Of a stretch of 64,000 nucleotides of DNA, positions 9,643-20,055 are shown piece after piece. Source of the DNA: Rhabdophis nuchalis (Eukaryota > Chordata > Lepidosauria > Squamata > Natricidae); the NCBI GenBank assembly GCA_039707465.1, contig CM077647.1, forward strand, positions 172,482,663 to 172,546,662, given 5' to 3'. The notes beneath the pieces are model-generated. The model was not told where the DNA came from. It made no database searches and saw only the letters and a program-made list of their open reading frames with translations. The stretch's first letter is position 1; each line of letters starts with the position of its first letter. The position numbers were made by a program, and so were the translations under genes.

Positions 9643-11339
9643 ATGGCCTCCGGTAACGTGCATGGCCCGACGCCCAGGGAGCAGGACCATCAAGCTCCAG
9701 ATGGGCACGGGGAGGCTTCCCCCGGGCAGACGCTGGCGGGGGAGAACCCGGAGGGGGAACGCAAGGCCCCCAAGCAGAAGGTTAAGGACAAGTCCAAGAA
9801 GGGTGGCAAGGTGGCCGCTAAGACAAAGCATTTGGACACCACAAGCGCCCAGGCCCCCTTGTCAGCTCAGAGCAGGGACACCTCCTCCCGCAGGGAGGTC
9901 CCTCAGGGCCCCTTCAGCCCCCTCCTCACCATCGATACTTCGGGGATCTGGGGCTCTGGTCAACGGCCCACGGGGGCGGTGTCAACTCCCTATGGGGACC
10001 ATAACCCCCGCCTCTCAGCAGGCCTCTGGGCCCACTCTGTGACTGGTCCGCGTATGCCGCACAACACGCGATGCAGGCTCCCCCACCATTGGTGCCGGAG
10101 ATCATTTCTGAGGCCATCAGACAGGGGATCGCGGCCGGCCTCCATGATAAGGGCGCCCCGGCCATGCCAGACCGCAGGCTAGCACCCCTCCCTACTGGGG
10201 TGCCGCAGGCTCCGGTGGGCATGTCTCCCACGGAGGACCTCGATGACCAGGACTCGGGCTCTGAGGACGGGGAGCTCAGGGGCACGACCCTGTCGGACGA
10301 CGAGGGGAAGCGGCCTGAGAAGCCACGATCCAAGGGCCTCTTCCCGCCTGACCTCTTTGGCCAATTGCTAGCTAAGGCTAAGGTGGCGGCTGTCCTGGCC
10401 CCCCCACCGGCGGCGACCCCTGCAGCTGACGCGCCCTCCACATCGGCTGCCTACTCTGACTGGTTTAACGAGCAGTCATGGCCGGAGGACGTCATCCCAG
10501 TCCCGCAGTTGTTCCTGAATGCGGTCCGTAAGCAATGGACAGCGCCATCTGCAGGCCCAGCCCCCTCCTCCTCGGACAGGAGGTTTTACAAAGTGGATGA
10601 CGGGCTGGATGCCCTCCTTAAGTGGCCGACTGTCGATCCCCCCATAGCCGCCCTACAGTCTTATAACACTCTTCCGGGGTCCCAGGAAGAGGCCCTCAAA
10701 CCTGAGGACAAGCGGGCGGACCAGACGCTCCGGAGAGGTCACCAGTCGGCGGCGTGGGCGATACGAGCGGCTACGGCAGCGTCTTTTTTCACGCGCTCCA
10801 GTCTCACCTGGTTGCAGCAACTGCAAGCCCGCATCCCCCCGGGGGATATTCGAGCGCACCAGGACTTGAACAAAGTTATTGCCGCGGTGCAGTTTTCTTC
10901 GGACGCTACCCTCAGCGCCACGAAGTTCGCCTCGAACGCCATGGCGTCGGCAGTGGCTTCCCGACGTTTGCTGTGGCTCCGCCAGTGGCAGGCGGATATG
11001 CGCCACAAATGGCACCTCACTACTGGGTCTTATTCGGGGGATGCCCTCTTCGGAGACGCCCTTACCCCTCTTTTAGTAGAGGGGAAGGATAAGCGTAAGG
11101 TCCTTCCCTCTACCTTAAAACGTGGCTTCCCCAGACCTGGCCCGTATAGTAGAAAGCAGTCCTACCGTCAGACTGACTTTGGGGGCTCCTTCAGGGGCTA
11201 TGATTACGGGTCGGGGGGATACCGGGCCCAATCAGGTTATGGCCAGCGACAACAGCAGGCCCCCTTTAGACAGCCCCGGGGGGGTCAGGGCAGACGCCCC
11301 TTTCGAGGAGGGGGGAACCGTTACGGCCGCAGGCAGTGA
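9643..11339 (+). pseudogene. DIRS gag-like ORF1 with one frameshift
   Basis: The first ATG (9643) opens a basic, Pro/Gly/Lys-rich frame (MASGNVHGPTPRE...). Continuity passes to another frame between about 10004 and 10070: a TAA at about 10001-10003 bounds that second frame upstream, and its residues (DWSAYAAQHAM...) join the open frame 10071-11339. The C-terminus is Gly/Arg/Tyr/Gln-rich (GYDYGSGGYRAQSGYGQ and GRRPFRGGG), a likely nucleic-acid binding tail. Gag packages the element RNA. A shift of one base in this copy is the simplest reading; a start at 10071 is the alternative. Confidence 0.7.
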
Positions 11340-13233
11340 CCCCACTCAGCGGTTCCCCATTGGAGCTCGCCTGCGCTTCTTCGCTGACCAGTGGGACTTA
11401 ACTACATCCGATGCCTGTGTCAGAGGCACTGTTCGTCATGGTTTGGGCCTGGAGATCCGGGCTCCCCCTCCCGTGTTTTTTATCCGCTCCCCGGTATCCC
11501 GGGTGACGCACAAGCACCTGCTCATGCAGGAGGCCATCCAGCACTTGATAGAGATCGAGGCTATCCTGGAGGTGCCCGAGGAACAGCGTCATAGGGGGTT
11601 CTACTCCACGCTTTTTGTAATCCCTAAGTCCTCGGGGGGCTGGAGGGCCATCTTAAATCTAAAGTTGTTAAACAAGTATTTACGTTTTCGCAAGTTCAAA
11701 ATGCATTCCTTGTTCACTATTTTGCAATGTTTGCGCCACGGGGACTTTTTGTCTTCCGTTGATTTAACTGAAGCTTATCTGCACATACCGATACGCGCTG
11801 CCGATCAGCAGTATCTCCGGTTTTGTTACGCTAACCAGCATTACCAATACAGGGCGTTGCCCTTTGGCCTTTCTTCGGCTCCTCGTGTTTTCACTAAGGT
11901 TCTGGCCGCCTTAGCAGCACACCTGAGGGGCATACCGGTCAGGGTGCATTGTTATCTGGACGATATTCTAGTTCAATCCACATCCCTAGGGGGCGCTAGA
12001 AGGGACCTAGAGGTCACTCTGTCAACACTTGAGGCACACGGGTTTTCGGTGAATTTTCCTAAGAGCCACCTGTCTCCTGCTACTCGGATCCTGCATCTGG
12101 GGGCATGGATTGACACGGAGGCGGAGCAGGTCTTCCTGTCAGAAGAGCGCGTACAAAGTATATGGGGGTTGGTCTCCCAGGTGCGGGGGGACACCTCTAC
12201 AACCCTGGCCACATTGTCAAAATTGTTGGGTAAGATGGTTTCGGCTATCTCCATCGTGCCCTGGGCTAGGCTCCATGCCAGGGAGCTCCAGTGGGCCCTG
12301 TTACCTTTCCAAAAGCGGTGCATTAGCACATCGTCAAGACGCATCCGTTTGTCAGGGGTGGTGCGAAGGTCTCTGTCCTGGTGGGGGTCACGGGCCCTGA
12401 AGAAGGGCTGTCATTTCCAGGTCGACCAGAGGGTGACGGTTACCACCGATGCTAGTCTCTCGGGGTGGGGGGCCCACCTGGAGGAACATATGGTGCAAGG
12501 TCTGTGGTCACAGGAGGAGTCCACATTTAGTATTAATCTCCTTGAGCTTAGAGCCATCAAGCTGGCCTTGTTTCACTTCGAGCCCTATGTGAGGGGTCGT
12601 CACGTCCTGGTCCTCACAGATAACGTTACAGCCAAGGCCCACGTTAATAGGCAGGGCGGCACGAGGTCGATCCACCTCATGCAGGAAGCCAGGGAATTGG
12701 GGCAGTGGGCGGAATCCCGTCTTCTATCCTTGGTGGCTGAACACATTTCAGGGGTGGATAATGACAGGGCGGACTGGCTCAGCAGGTCGCTGGCTGATCC
12801 TAACGAGTGGCAATTACACCCTTCTCTCTTTCAGGAGGCCACTCGTCGGTTTGGGGTCCCGATCATTGACCTCTTTGCGTCACCGAGCAACACGCAGCTA
12901 CCTCGGTTCATGTCCAGGTTCCCCTCCAGGGGGGCGGAGGCTGTAGACGCCTTGAGACATCCGTGGCCACAGGGGCTGCTGTATGCGTTCCCACCGACAA
13001 CGCTGCTCCCCAGGGTGATCAGTCGGGTAGTACCGTGTGGGGCGGACATCATCCTAGTGGCGCCCCATTGGCCGAGACGTCCGTGGTTTGCCGACCTCCT
13101 GGATCTGTCGACGGACAGCCCATGGCGGATTCCCCCGGACAGGGTTTCCTTGAGACAGGGGGCCCTACAACACCCGGACCCTCAATGGCTTCACTTGACC
13201 GTGTGGCGGTTGAGAGGGAACAGCTCACACTAA
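11122..13233 (+). CDS. DIRS reverse transcriptase-RNase H
   Basis: The open frame of 703 codons overlaps the gag end by 218 bp. It holds an RT domain at residues about 110-330: LNLKLLNKYL, SVDLTEAYLHIPI, LPFGLSSAPRVF, and the catalytic YLDDILV with Asp 280 and 281. An RNase H domain follows, with TTDASLSGWG (Asp about 443), NLLELRAIKLAL (Glu) and LTDNVTAKAHVNRQGG. It copies element RNA into DNA and removes the RNA. The true N-terminus is probably downstream of the first Met, because the first 70 residues lie over gag. No stop is present, so the protein may be functional. Confidence 0.9.
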   Translation: MASPDLARIVESSPTVRLTLGAPSGAMITGRGDTGPNQVMASDNSRPPLDSPGGVRADAPFEEGGTVTAAGSDPTQRFPIGARLRFFADQWDLTTSDACVRGTVRHGLGLEIRAPPPVFFIRSPVSRVTHKHLLMQEAIQHLIEIEAILEVPEEQRHRGFYSTLFVIPKSSGGWRAILNLKLLNKYLRFRKFKMHSLFTILQCLRHGDFLSSVDLTEAYLHIPIRAADQQYLRFCYANQHYQYRALPFGLSSAPRVFTKVLAALAAHLRGIPVRVHCYLDDILVQSTSLGGARRDLEVTLSTLEAHGFSVNFPKSHLSPATRILHLGAWIDTEAEQVFLSEERVQSIWGLVSQVRGDTSTTLATLSKLLGKMVSAISIVPWARLHARELQWALLPFQKRCISTSSRRIRLSGVVRRSLSWWGSRALKKGCHFQVDQRVTVTTDASLSGWGAHLEEHMVQGLWSQEESTFSINLLELRAIKLALFHFEPYVRGRHVLVLTDNVTAKAHVNRQGGTRSIHLMQEARELGQWAESRLLSLVAEHISGVDNDRADWLSRSLADPNEWQLHPSLFQEATRRFGVPIIDLFASPSNTQLPRFMSRFPSRGAEAVDALRHPWPQGLLYAFPPTTLLPRVISRVVPCGADIILVAPHWPRRPWFADLLDLSTDSPWRIPPDRVSLRQGALQHPDPQWLHLTVWRLRGNSSH

Positions 13234-14258
13234 CTCACTTTTCGCCAGGGGTCGTTGCCACCATACAGGCGTCAAGGCGCCCTTCTACGGTCTGTATATA
13301 TAATGCGACTTGGCGGGCCTTTTGTTCTTGGTGTTCATCTAAGGGGGTGTCGCCTACGGAAGCCTCTGTCCCTCGGATTCTGGAGTTTCTTCAGGCGGGG
13401 CTGGACAAGGGTTTGTCTCCAAATACTGTCCGCAGACAGATTGCGGCACTGGGATCAGTTATATCGTGGGGCGAAGGGTTCTCACTTTCCCAACACGCGG
13501 CGGTGAAGCGGTTTATGAAGGGGGCCAGGAACATCAGGCCGCAAGCTGTACACAGGTTCCCTTCTTGGGATCTGCCCAAGGTGTTGGAGGCCCTCACCAA
13601 AGCACCATTTGAGCCCTTGCTGACGGTTCCTCTGTCCCTACTCACCTGGAAGGTGGTCTTTTTGGTTGCGGTTACGTCGGCCAGGAGGGTTTCGGAGATT
13701 CAAGCTCTCTCCATGAGACAAGGGCTGTGCACCTTCCACGAGGACAGGGTGGTTCTGCGACCCGACCCCACCTTCATGCCTAAAGTGGCTTCTTGGTTCC
13801 ATCGGGCGCAGGAGGTGGTGTTACCGGATTTTTGTCCGGATCCTCGGCTCCCATTGGGGCACGCGGGGCGTACTCTGGATGTAAAGAGGGCATTGCAGGT
13901 GTACCTAGATAGGACGGCCGAGTTCCGTCGGTCGGAGTTCCTTTTTGTCTCGTTTCAGGGTCCGTCTCAGGGAGCGAAGGCATCTGTCTCCATGATTGGC
14001 AGGTGGATAAAGGCTTGTATCAAGGGGGCCTACGAGGCATCTAATGAACCAGTACCGGCTGGTGTGACGGCCCATTCGACGAGGAGTGCGGCGACTTCGA
14101 CGGCGTGGGCCTTCCAGGCTTCGGTTGAAGAGATTTGTAGGGCGGCCACATGGGCTTCCCCGTCGCCCTTCATCAGGCATTATAAATTGGACAGTTACGC
14201 ATCGGCCGACGCTGCATTTGGCCGGAGGGTCCTGCAGGCGGCACATTTGTCCACATGA
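12963..14258 (+). CDS. DIRS tyrosine recombinase
   Basis: The frame of 431 codons overlaps the end of RT/RNase H (to 13233). Translation may start at an internal Met near 13120, because earlier residues lie over the RT frame. The C-terminal half shows the lambda-integrase type catalytic set: Arg in SARRVSEIQ (residue 241 or 242), HSTR (His 371, Arg 374) and the nucleophile Tyr 407 in FIRHYKLD. An N-terminal SAM-like DNA-binding region precedes it (TWRAFCSWCSSKGVSP). It integrates the circular DNA intermediate without duplicating the target. All catalytic residues are present. Confidence 0.9.
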   Translation: MATGAAVCVPTDNAAPQGDQSGSTVWGGHHPSGAPLAETSVVCRPPGSVDGQPMADSPGQGFLETGGPTTPGPSMASLDRVAVEREQLTLTHFSPGVVATIQASRRPSTVCIYNATWRAFCSWCSSKGVSPTEASVPRILEFLQAGLDKGLSPNTVRRQIAALGSVISWGEGFSLSQHAAVKRFMKGARNIRPQAVHRFPSWDLPKVLEALTKAPFEPLLTVPLSLLTWKVVFLVAVTSARRVSEIQALSMRQGLCTFHEDRVVLRPDPTFMPKVASWFHRAQEVVLPDFCPDPRLPLGHAGRTLDVKRALQVYLDRTAEFRRSEFLFVSFQGPSQGAKASVSMIGRWIKACIKGAYEASNEPVPAGVTAHSTRSAATSTAWAFQASVEEICRAATWASPSPFIRHYKLDSYASADAAFGRRVLQAAHLST

Positions 14259-14310
14259 CGGAGTCCAGGCTTTTTCTGGCCCACCCTAGGGACAGTTGGC
14301 TTGGGTATGT

Positions 14311-14399
14311 CCCATTCATGGATGCTATCCCCACCTTATGGAGAAAGAGCGTTGGTACTTACCTGATACGCTTCTTCTAATAAGGTGGGGATAGCATCC
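14311..14399 (+). repeat. DIRS internal complementary region
   Basis: Its left part (CCATTCATGGATGCTATCC and on) matches the inner right end. Its centre, CCTTATGGAGAAAGAGCG, is the complement of the right-end/left-end joint. The rest complements the outer right end. It serves as template for circle formation in the DIRS model. Confidence 0.88.
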
Positions 14400-14546
14400 G
14401 GCCACTCCCTTTGTGTTTTTCGCCTGGTCTCCGGGGGTGTGTGTGTAAGTTTTTTTTCTGGTTTGGTCAAGTTGTTCTGGTTGTGCAATAAATTTCCTAT
14501 GGTTTGGTTGGGATAAGGATATTGAATCTGTGTATATCTTCTTCGC

Positions 14547-14669
14547 CGAAAGAATGGGCTAGGTCCATGGGCAGAGGGTTATATAGTGGTACTAATTAAT
14601 ATTTAACAGACTCAGTCCAATCAGAGAAAGGCGGAGTTAACCCATTCATGGATGCTATCCCCACCTTAT
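14547..14669 (+). repeat. Right inverted terminal repeat of the DIRS element
   Basis: It starts CGAAAGAATGGGCTAGG and ends at CCCCACCTTA, complementary to 8836-8958. A non-repeated extension (TTAGAAGAAGCGTATCAGG and on) follows to about 14706. Confidence 0.92.
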
Positions 14670-14706
14670 TAGAAGAAGCGTATCAGGTAAGTACCAACGC
14701 TCTTTC

Positions 14707-16194
14707 TAATGAGCTCAGAAAGGGTGTGAAGTGATAGGAAAGGAAAGAATAAGGTCAGTCATTGTACCAAAGTGTCCTTCATTGACAGCAGTTTCATAAA
14801 AGGCGATGTATCCATTATGGGTAAGAATATGAGTATCTGCTAGTTCTAAGGAAGAAAAGCACTTATAATGTATATTTTACAACATTATCAATTAAATGGA
14901 TATATTAAATATTTTCACAATGAAACGTTTTTGAGACTGATTCCCAGTAACTAAATACAACATGTTATTTCAATTTTATTTATTTATTGAGGTGGGGCTA
15001 TTGAGATCATGCCATTCAATCTGCAAACTCTGGAGAACTCCTGGAGATCAGAAACGTTGTCCCAAGTCCTATTTCCTAACCTATATAATGAAGATCTCTT
15101 CAGACCCTGAGCCTCATGGGTCACCTTTACTTGCTTGGCAGAAGTGGGCAGCAGTGCCTAGCAAAATGAAATTCTCCACTTAACATAAATGAAAGCCTGG
15201 TTTCATCAGTTAACCTGATGTTTTCCTCTGCTGCCTCTGAACCATCACTCAATAGGTCTCTGGAGACCATCCTTCCCCAAGGGACTATAATTCTTCTAAA
15301 GAACTCATAATTCTTTTTATAGAAAGGAAATAAAATTATCTCCCTTTCTTCCTTTTTCATTTGCAGACCAAGCTTGATATGTTTAAAACAGTTCCTCTCC
15401 CTTGGTTCACTGCCTTACCCCTTTATTTGTCCATAACTACAGATGGGGATAACGGAAACATGAAAAAATCAATTGCATGGAACAAGCCTACAAGTGTATC
15501 TTGAATGATCAGTCAAAGACTGTTAATGATGAGAAAGGGGTGGAGAGGAGGGGACAGGAAAGGCAAGGCAAGGGAAGGGAAAGGAAGAGGAGGGGAGGGA
15601 AGACAGGGCAATGCAATGTAATGTAATGTAATGTAATGTAAGGCAAGGCAAGGCAAGGCAAGGCAAGGCAAGGCAAGGCAAGGCAGAGAAGAGAAGAGAA
15701 GAGAAGAGAAGAGAAGAGAAGAGAAGAGAAGAGAAGAGAAGAGAAGAGAAAGGAGAGAGAAGGAAAAAAATAAATTCTACAAACTACAAGAAGAACCATA
15801 TATTGAGAAGCATCTAAAAATTGCTACAAGGTGAGAACTATCATTCATAGATGAACACTTAGGGGACTTTGACTATAATATAGATTTCAGTTTTGACTCT
15901 ATTTCTTTACTTGCAAACGTGGGAGATAGTTCCACTAAATGGGATTTACGTTCCATCACGCAGAGAACAAGACAATAAATTATTTGCCAGCAATAAAGTT
16001 CTCCAAAGTTCAAATCATGTAACACATTGAATTTTCAAGTTATGACTTTCCTTCTGACAAAACCAACCTGTTGCTCCACATGTGTCTGAAGGATTAAAAT
16101 AAATACACCATAACTCATGTTGGGGCATTTTCAGTCATGTCTACAATGGAAGATGAAGGTCAAAGCAGTGTGTGTCTCTTTTATCCTGAGGGCT
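14707..16194 (+). repeat. VH unit flank with polypurine and pentamer arrays
   Basis: No gene is seen. VH flank resumes after the DIRS element. At 15535-15755 a polypurine stretch passes through (AATGT)n, (AAGGC)n and (AGAGA)n blocks in turn. 15760-16190 matches 31590-31699 and 32365-32690 and shows the empty target site of the CR1 insertion at 31700 (ATGAACACTTAGGGG at 15851-15865). Confidence 0.7.
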
Positions 16195-16202
16195 ATGCAA
16201 AT
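16195..16202 (+). promoter_or_regulatory. VH-A octamer ATGCAAAT
   Basis: This perfect octamer lies 133 bp before the leader ATG at 16335. The other VH-A promoters (32718, 35474, 39061, 47208) have ATGTAAAT, one mismatch, so this copy keeps the stronger site. Confidence 0.82.
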
Positions 16203-16334
16203 CTAGTGGCTGCTTCCTGTTCAATGGAACCTTATCTTCCTGTTCTTCTGATGCCCTCAACATCTACAAGGTTGAGTATTTGTCTGAACATATTCCTATC
16301 AGTAAGAATCCTCTAATCTTTTTATCGGGCAATA

Positions 16335-16779
16335 ATGGCCCTCTGGCTGAACTTCGTGTCCTTGTTGGTTGTCCTCAGAGGTATTATTTTCACTTCCAGA
16401 GGCAGTGGTTTCTTCCTCAGTTTTTTGAGTTTCCTTGTAGGAGGTCTTACTAAAATAAACCTTTCTTTTTAGGTGTCCAATCTGATGTCCAGTTGGTGGA
16501 GTCTGGAGGGGATGTGAGGAGACCTGGGGAGTCCCTCCGTCTCTCTTGCCAAGCCTCTGGATTCACCTTCAGCAGCTACTGGATGAGCTGGGTAAGACAG
16601 GCTCCATGGAAAGGCCTGGAATGGGTGGCAAGGATACGCTATGATGCTGCATATACTTACTACTCAGACAAAGTCAAGGGCCGCTTCACCATCTCCAGGG
16701 ACAATGCCAAAAGCCAGCTGTATCTGCAAATGAACAGTATTAAAGTTGAAGACACTGCAGTCTATTACTGTACAACAGA
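16335..16779 (+). CDS. IGHV: VH-A immunoglobulin heavy-chain V segment, intact
   Basis: The leader exon is 16335-16380 ([15 protein letters not shown]), with donor GT at 16381. The acceptor is at 16471-16472 and the V exon is 16473-16779. Both conserved cysteines (LRLSCQASG and VYYCTT) and the framework 2 Trp (MSWVRQ) are present. Framework 3 is typical of VH clan III ([19 protein letters not shown]). One oddity is framework 2 APWKGLEW, with Trp where Gly is the rule. The gene has a perfect octamer and a good recombination signal and is a plausible functional segment. Confidence 0.88.
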
Positions 16780-16818
16780 CACAGTGAGAGGGAGTGAATC
16801 TAAAACCAAGCAAAACCT
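16780..16818 (+). promoter_or_regulatory. Recombination signal of VH-A, 23-bp spacer
   Basis: The heptamer is CACAGTG (16780-16786), the spacer is 23 bp (16787-16809) and the nonamer is GCAAAACCT (16810-16818). The spacer ends CCAA as in other VH-A copies, which fixes the alignment. Confidence 0.85.
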
Positions 16819-17028
16819 GCCCATTTCATATAGCAGCTCTCCTTAATGTCTTCCAATTTAAAAAAAAATCCCTTAAATTCAGATTTTCCCTTCATATCTT
16901 CATTCCACCATCAACTTTTATCCATTCAACATATAGGAATGAACTACTGTTTTTTTTTTAGTACTGTGAATTCAACCTTCATTCATTCCGTCCATAGGAA
17001 TTTGTCTCTTTTTCTATTTTCATACTAG

Positions 17029-18041
17029 CTGTACCCGCCAGGCGTTGCTGTGGCCAAGCTTGGTTAAATGAAAAAGGTTCCCCTCATAGACCCTCTCAGC
17101 GATCTCCTTCCTTCTCTGCCTTGGTTTCCCCTCCCTCTCCCTCCCCTCCCTCTCTTACTCTACCTACCTACCTACTGTATTTCCCCTCTCTCCCTCTATC
17201 TACCTACTTACCTACCTACTGTATTTTTCTTTCTCTCTCTCTATCCCTCTCCCTACCTACTGTATTTCTCCCTCCCTCTCTCTCCCTCCCCCTACCTACC
17301 TACCTACCTACTGTATTTTCCCTCTCTCCTTCTCCCTACCTACTTACATACCTACTGTATTTATCCCTCTCTCTCTACCCCTCTACCTACCTACGTACCT
17401 ACTATATTTCTCCCTCCCTCCCTCCCTCTCTCTCTACCTACCTACCTACTGTATTTCTCCCCCCTCTCTCCCTCTACCTACCTACCTACCTACCTACCTA
17501 CTATATTTTCCCTCTCTTCCACTACCTACCTATTTACCTACCTACTGTATTTCTCCCTCTATCCCTCTACCTACCTACTTACCTATCTACCTACCTAGAG
17601 AGAAAGGAGAGAGCTGCTGACTCATCAGCGGCCTTGTAGGAGGGGGAGTTGGTGGAGGGGGCGCCGGCATCAGCAGCAGCAAGGTGGGAGGGGCGGAAGG
17701 AGCCGGAGGGTGTGGCGGTGGCGGCATCACCAGCGGTGAGGTGGGAGGGGCGGAAGGAGCTGGAGGGCATGGTGGTGGAAGTGGCAGCAGTGGCAAGGTG
17801 GGTGGGGCGGAAGGAGGTGGGGGGGGCGAGTGAGCAAGTGAGGAAAACACGCAGAAGAGCTGCAGTTTAACATTTGTGTGGTGTGTACCTGGCACCGGTG
17901 TGCCATCCACATAATCTGTACATACCATTGGTGCTGCACTTGTAAAGAACGTTGTGTGAAAATTTGGTGGTGATTGGTGCAGTAGTTTCTGATATTAGCG
18001 GTTTTGAACAAACTCATAGTTAACTTTTTATTTATATAGAT
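17029..18041 (+). mobile_element. Unclassified interspersed repeat with (CTAC)n interior
   Basis: The start word is CTAGCTGTACCCGCCAGGCG followed by TTGCTGTGGC. The interior is a long (CTAC)n/(CTCC)n pyrimidine array (17160-17600). A GC-rich section is followed by a conserved 3' part: CAGAAGAGCTGCAG, then TGGCACCGGTGTG, GTTGTGTGAAAATTTGG, and the end TTTATTTATATAGAT. Two other copies share these ends (22162 and 47924-52281). Long open frames in the array are translations of the repeat. No transposase is seen, so the class is unknown. Confidence 0.6.
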
Positions 18042-18718
18042 AAGGAGCTCCACATCTCAAATGTAAACTTATTCCACATTGATATTTACTCAGTCTACTC
18101 ATTCCTCACCCTCTCCTTCTAAGTTCACCACCCATATTTTTTAGCCCTTAATTTATTGATGATATCATAAATTTATCTAAATCAGGACAAATAGTTGGTG
18201 ATGTAGGTGTGAGAACCACAGTCAAAGTCCACATTCTGGACTGAAAGGGTTTGATAAACTTAACCAACCTTTCTTATAAACTTGTTTTACCTTCCCCATG
18301 AAATGAGGTCACAGAGCTGCTTCTCCTTTAAATAATCACAAACACACAAAGGAGAATCACAGACCCAAAATTCTCATTGGTCCAAAGGAAGGGTTGTTTT
18401 TCATTGCCTGACATAAAATTATTTTCCTTTCTTCCTTTTTCATTTGCAGACCAAGCTTGATATGTTTATGTTTGAAACAGCTTCTCTCTTTTCACTCACT
18501 GCCTGCCCTATTTATTTCTTCATCACTAAAGATGGGGAAGGTGGAAACATGAAAAAAAATGTTTCAGAGAACAAACCTAGCAGTGTGTTGGTGAACTGTC
18601 ACACAGAGATTGCTAATGATGAGGAAGGGGAGGGGAGGGGAAGAAAGGAGGGGAGAGGAAAGAAAAGAAGGGGAGGGGAGGAGAGGGGAGGGAAAGTAAA
18701 GAAAATGTTGTGGTTACA
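18042..18718 (+). repeat. VH-B promoter relic without V exons, then next unit's flank
   Basis: 18060-18405 aligns with the region before VH-B genes (compare 20270-20610), including TTTAAATAAT at about 18327. The octamer is deleted (CCCATGAAATGAGGTCAC). At 18405 the sequence jumps to upstream flank (ATAAAATTATTTTCC), so leader and V exon are gone. A purine tract closes the block at 18620-18705. Confidence 0.6.
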
Positions 18719-19440
18719 GCAGGGGTGAAATCCCTTCAGGTTTTGGAGAACCGGTAGCGGAAACTTTGAGTAGTTTGGAGAAGCGGCAAAAGCTACCTAT
18801 AACTGGCACCAGAGTGGGGTTGGAATGGAGATTTTGCAGTTTCCTTCTGCTTCCACACCCACCAAATAATGCCCACACAATTGGTAGTATTTTTTTTTTG
18901 AATTTCACCACTCGGTTCCAGATGTTTCCCATTCAGTTAAGGACCAGACCCAAGACTGTGCCATCTCACACAGTCCTCGGACTTCTCCCAACCTTGGTCC
19001 AATGAAATTCTGCAGATATGTGAAACAATTATGAAAGAATCATGCAACATAGCCGTATCTTGCACATAACTCCTAGGCACAAAACCAGATCAGGTGTCTA
19101 TGAAAACATCAAATTTTTTAGCCAAAAGGGCTTTCTGGGTTGTCTCATGGTCCTCTTTATCTAAAGGCAGATGAAAATATGGAGACAGTTAAAATCCATC
19201 CTTCCATCTACAGCACCACCCAGATAAATAAATGTAGGGGCGGGGGCTGGGTTTCTTTCTTTCTTTTCAAAAAGGTGACAGAAACTCAACAATGATGATT
19301 TGGCTGCAGTTAATGCTCTTTTCAACTGCCTTTGAAGCTGAACTTTCCTTTTTATGATATATAGATGCAGGGATGAAAAAACAACTGTTTTGAATGATTT
19401 TACAGTCATGTCTACAATGCTAGGATGAAAGCACTCTAGA
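18719..19440. other. Unclassified repeat-like DNA, no gene seen
   Basis: 18719-18950 (GAGAACCGGTAGCGGAAACT and following) looks like an interspersed repeat; I cannot name it. 19020-19440 shows nothing recognisable. The antisense frame 19161-19610 has no known domain and runs into the VH-A leader region, so it is not called. Confidence 0.4.
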
Positions 19441-19616
19441 AGGTCAAAGCTATGTGTCTCTCTCTTATCCTGAGGGTCATGTAAATCCAGTGACAGCTTC
19501 TCCTTCAAAGAAACCAAATCTTCCCGCTCTCCTTCTGCAGTCATAAACTGAAAAGTTGAGTGTTGAGTGAATGTTTTCCCATCAATAAGAATCCTCCGAT
19601 TTTTTATCAAGCAATA

Positions 19617-20055
19617 ATGGCTCTCTGGCTGAACCTCATGACCTCGTTAGTTCTCCTCAGAGGTACGATTCTCCCTTCCAAACAGAAGGATTATTCCTCA
19701 GGTTCTTGTCTTTACCTGCAAGAGTTGTTATTAATCAACCTTTCTTTCTAGGTGTCCAATCTGATATTCAGTTAGTGGAGTCCAGAGTGGAGAAGACCTA
19801 GTGAGTCCCTCCATCTCTCCTGTGAAGCATCTGGATTCACATTCAGCAACCACGGGATGAAATGGGTAAGACAGGCTGCATGGAAAGGACTTGAAGGGGG
19901 GGGGGCAGGGATATGCTATGATTCTGAAAAGATTCACTACTCAGATAAAGTGAAGGGCCGCATCACCATCTCTAGGGTCCATGCCAAAAGCCAGCTGTAT
20001 CTGCCCATGAAGAGCCTCAAAAGTGAAGACACAGCTTGTCTATTACTCTGTGAAA
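19617..20055 (+). pseudogene. IGHV: VH-A variable segment with frameshifts
   Basis: The leader exon is intact (19617-19662, [15 protein letters not shown]; 46 nt, donor GT at 19663). The V exon begins at 19752 after AG at 19750-19751. A deletion in framework 1 (GTGGAGTCCAGAGTGGAGAA) shifts the frame and brings a TAG at about 19799-19801. A run of G at 19896 causes another shift in framework 2. The second cysteine region reads CTATTACTCTGTG instead of TATTACTGT. The putative heptamer CACAGGA is followed by a spacer of only about 19 bp before ACAAAAACT, so the signal is damaged too. Confidence 0.88.

Larger units (their letters stand above)
8829..14706 (+). mobile_element. Nearly complete DIRS-type retrotransposon
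   Basis: The element of about 5.88 kb has the diagnostic DIRS layout. Terminal repeats are inverted (8836-8958 against 14547-14669). An internal complementary region (14311-14399) joins the complements of both outer ends. There are three overlapping frames for gag, RT/RNase H and a tyrosine recombinase. The insertion point is visible: VH-B flanks elsewhere read GGTTTTCAAATGA (21490, 28624), whereas here GGTTTT is followed by the element and the flank resumes with CTAATGAGCTC at 14706. No target duplication is seen, as expected for recombinase-mediated integration. Only one frameshift, in gag, is noticed. Confidence 0.93.

Noticed and set aside
9926..10441. Antisense 171-codon frame over the DIRS gag
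   Set aside because: Shadow of a GC-rich coding region; no family resemblance.
14600..14706. A coding VH or transposase end near the DIRS right terminus
   Set aside because: The sequence is fully explained by the inverted terminal repeat and its extension.
17068..17639. Tyr/Leu/Thr/Pro-rich frames of about 175 codons
   Set aside because: Repeat translations of (CTAC)n; the same happens at 22171-22728.
19161..19610. 149-codon antisense frame
   Set aside because: It overlaps the VH-A upstream region, has no domain, and is not conserved in the other VH-A units.
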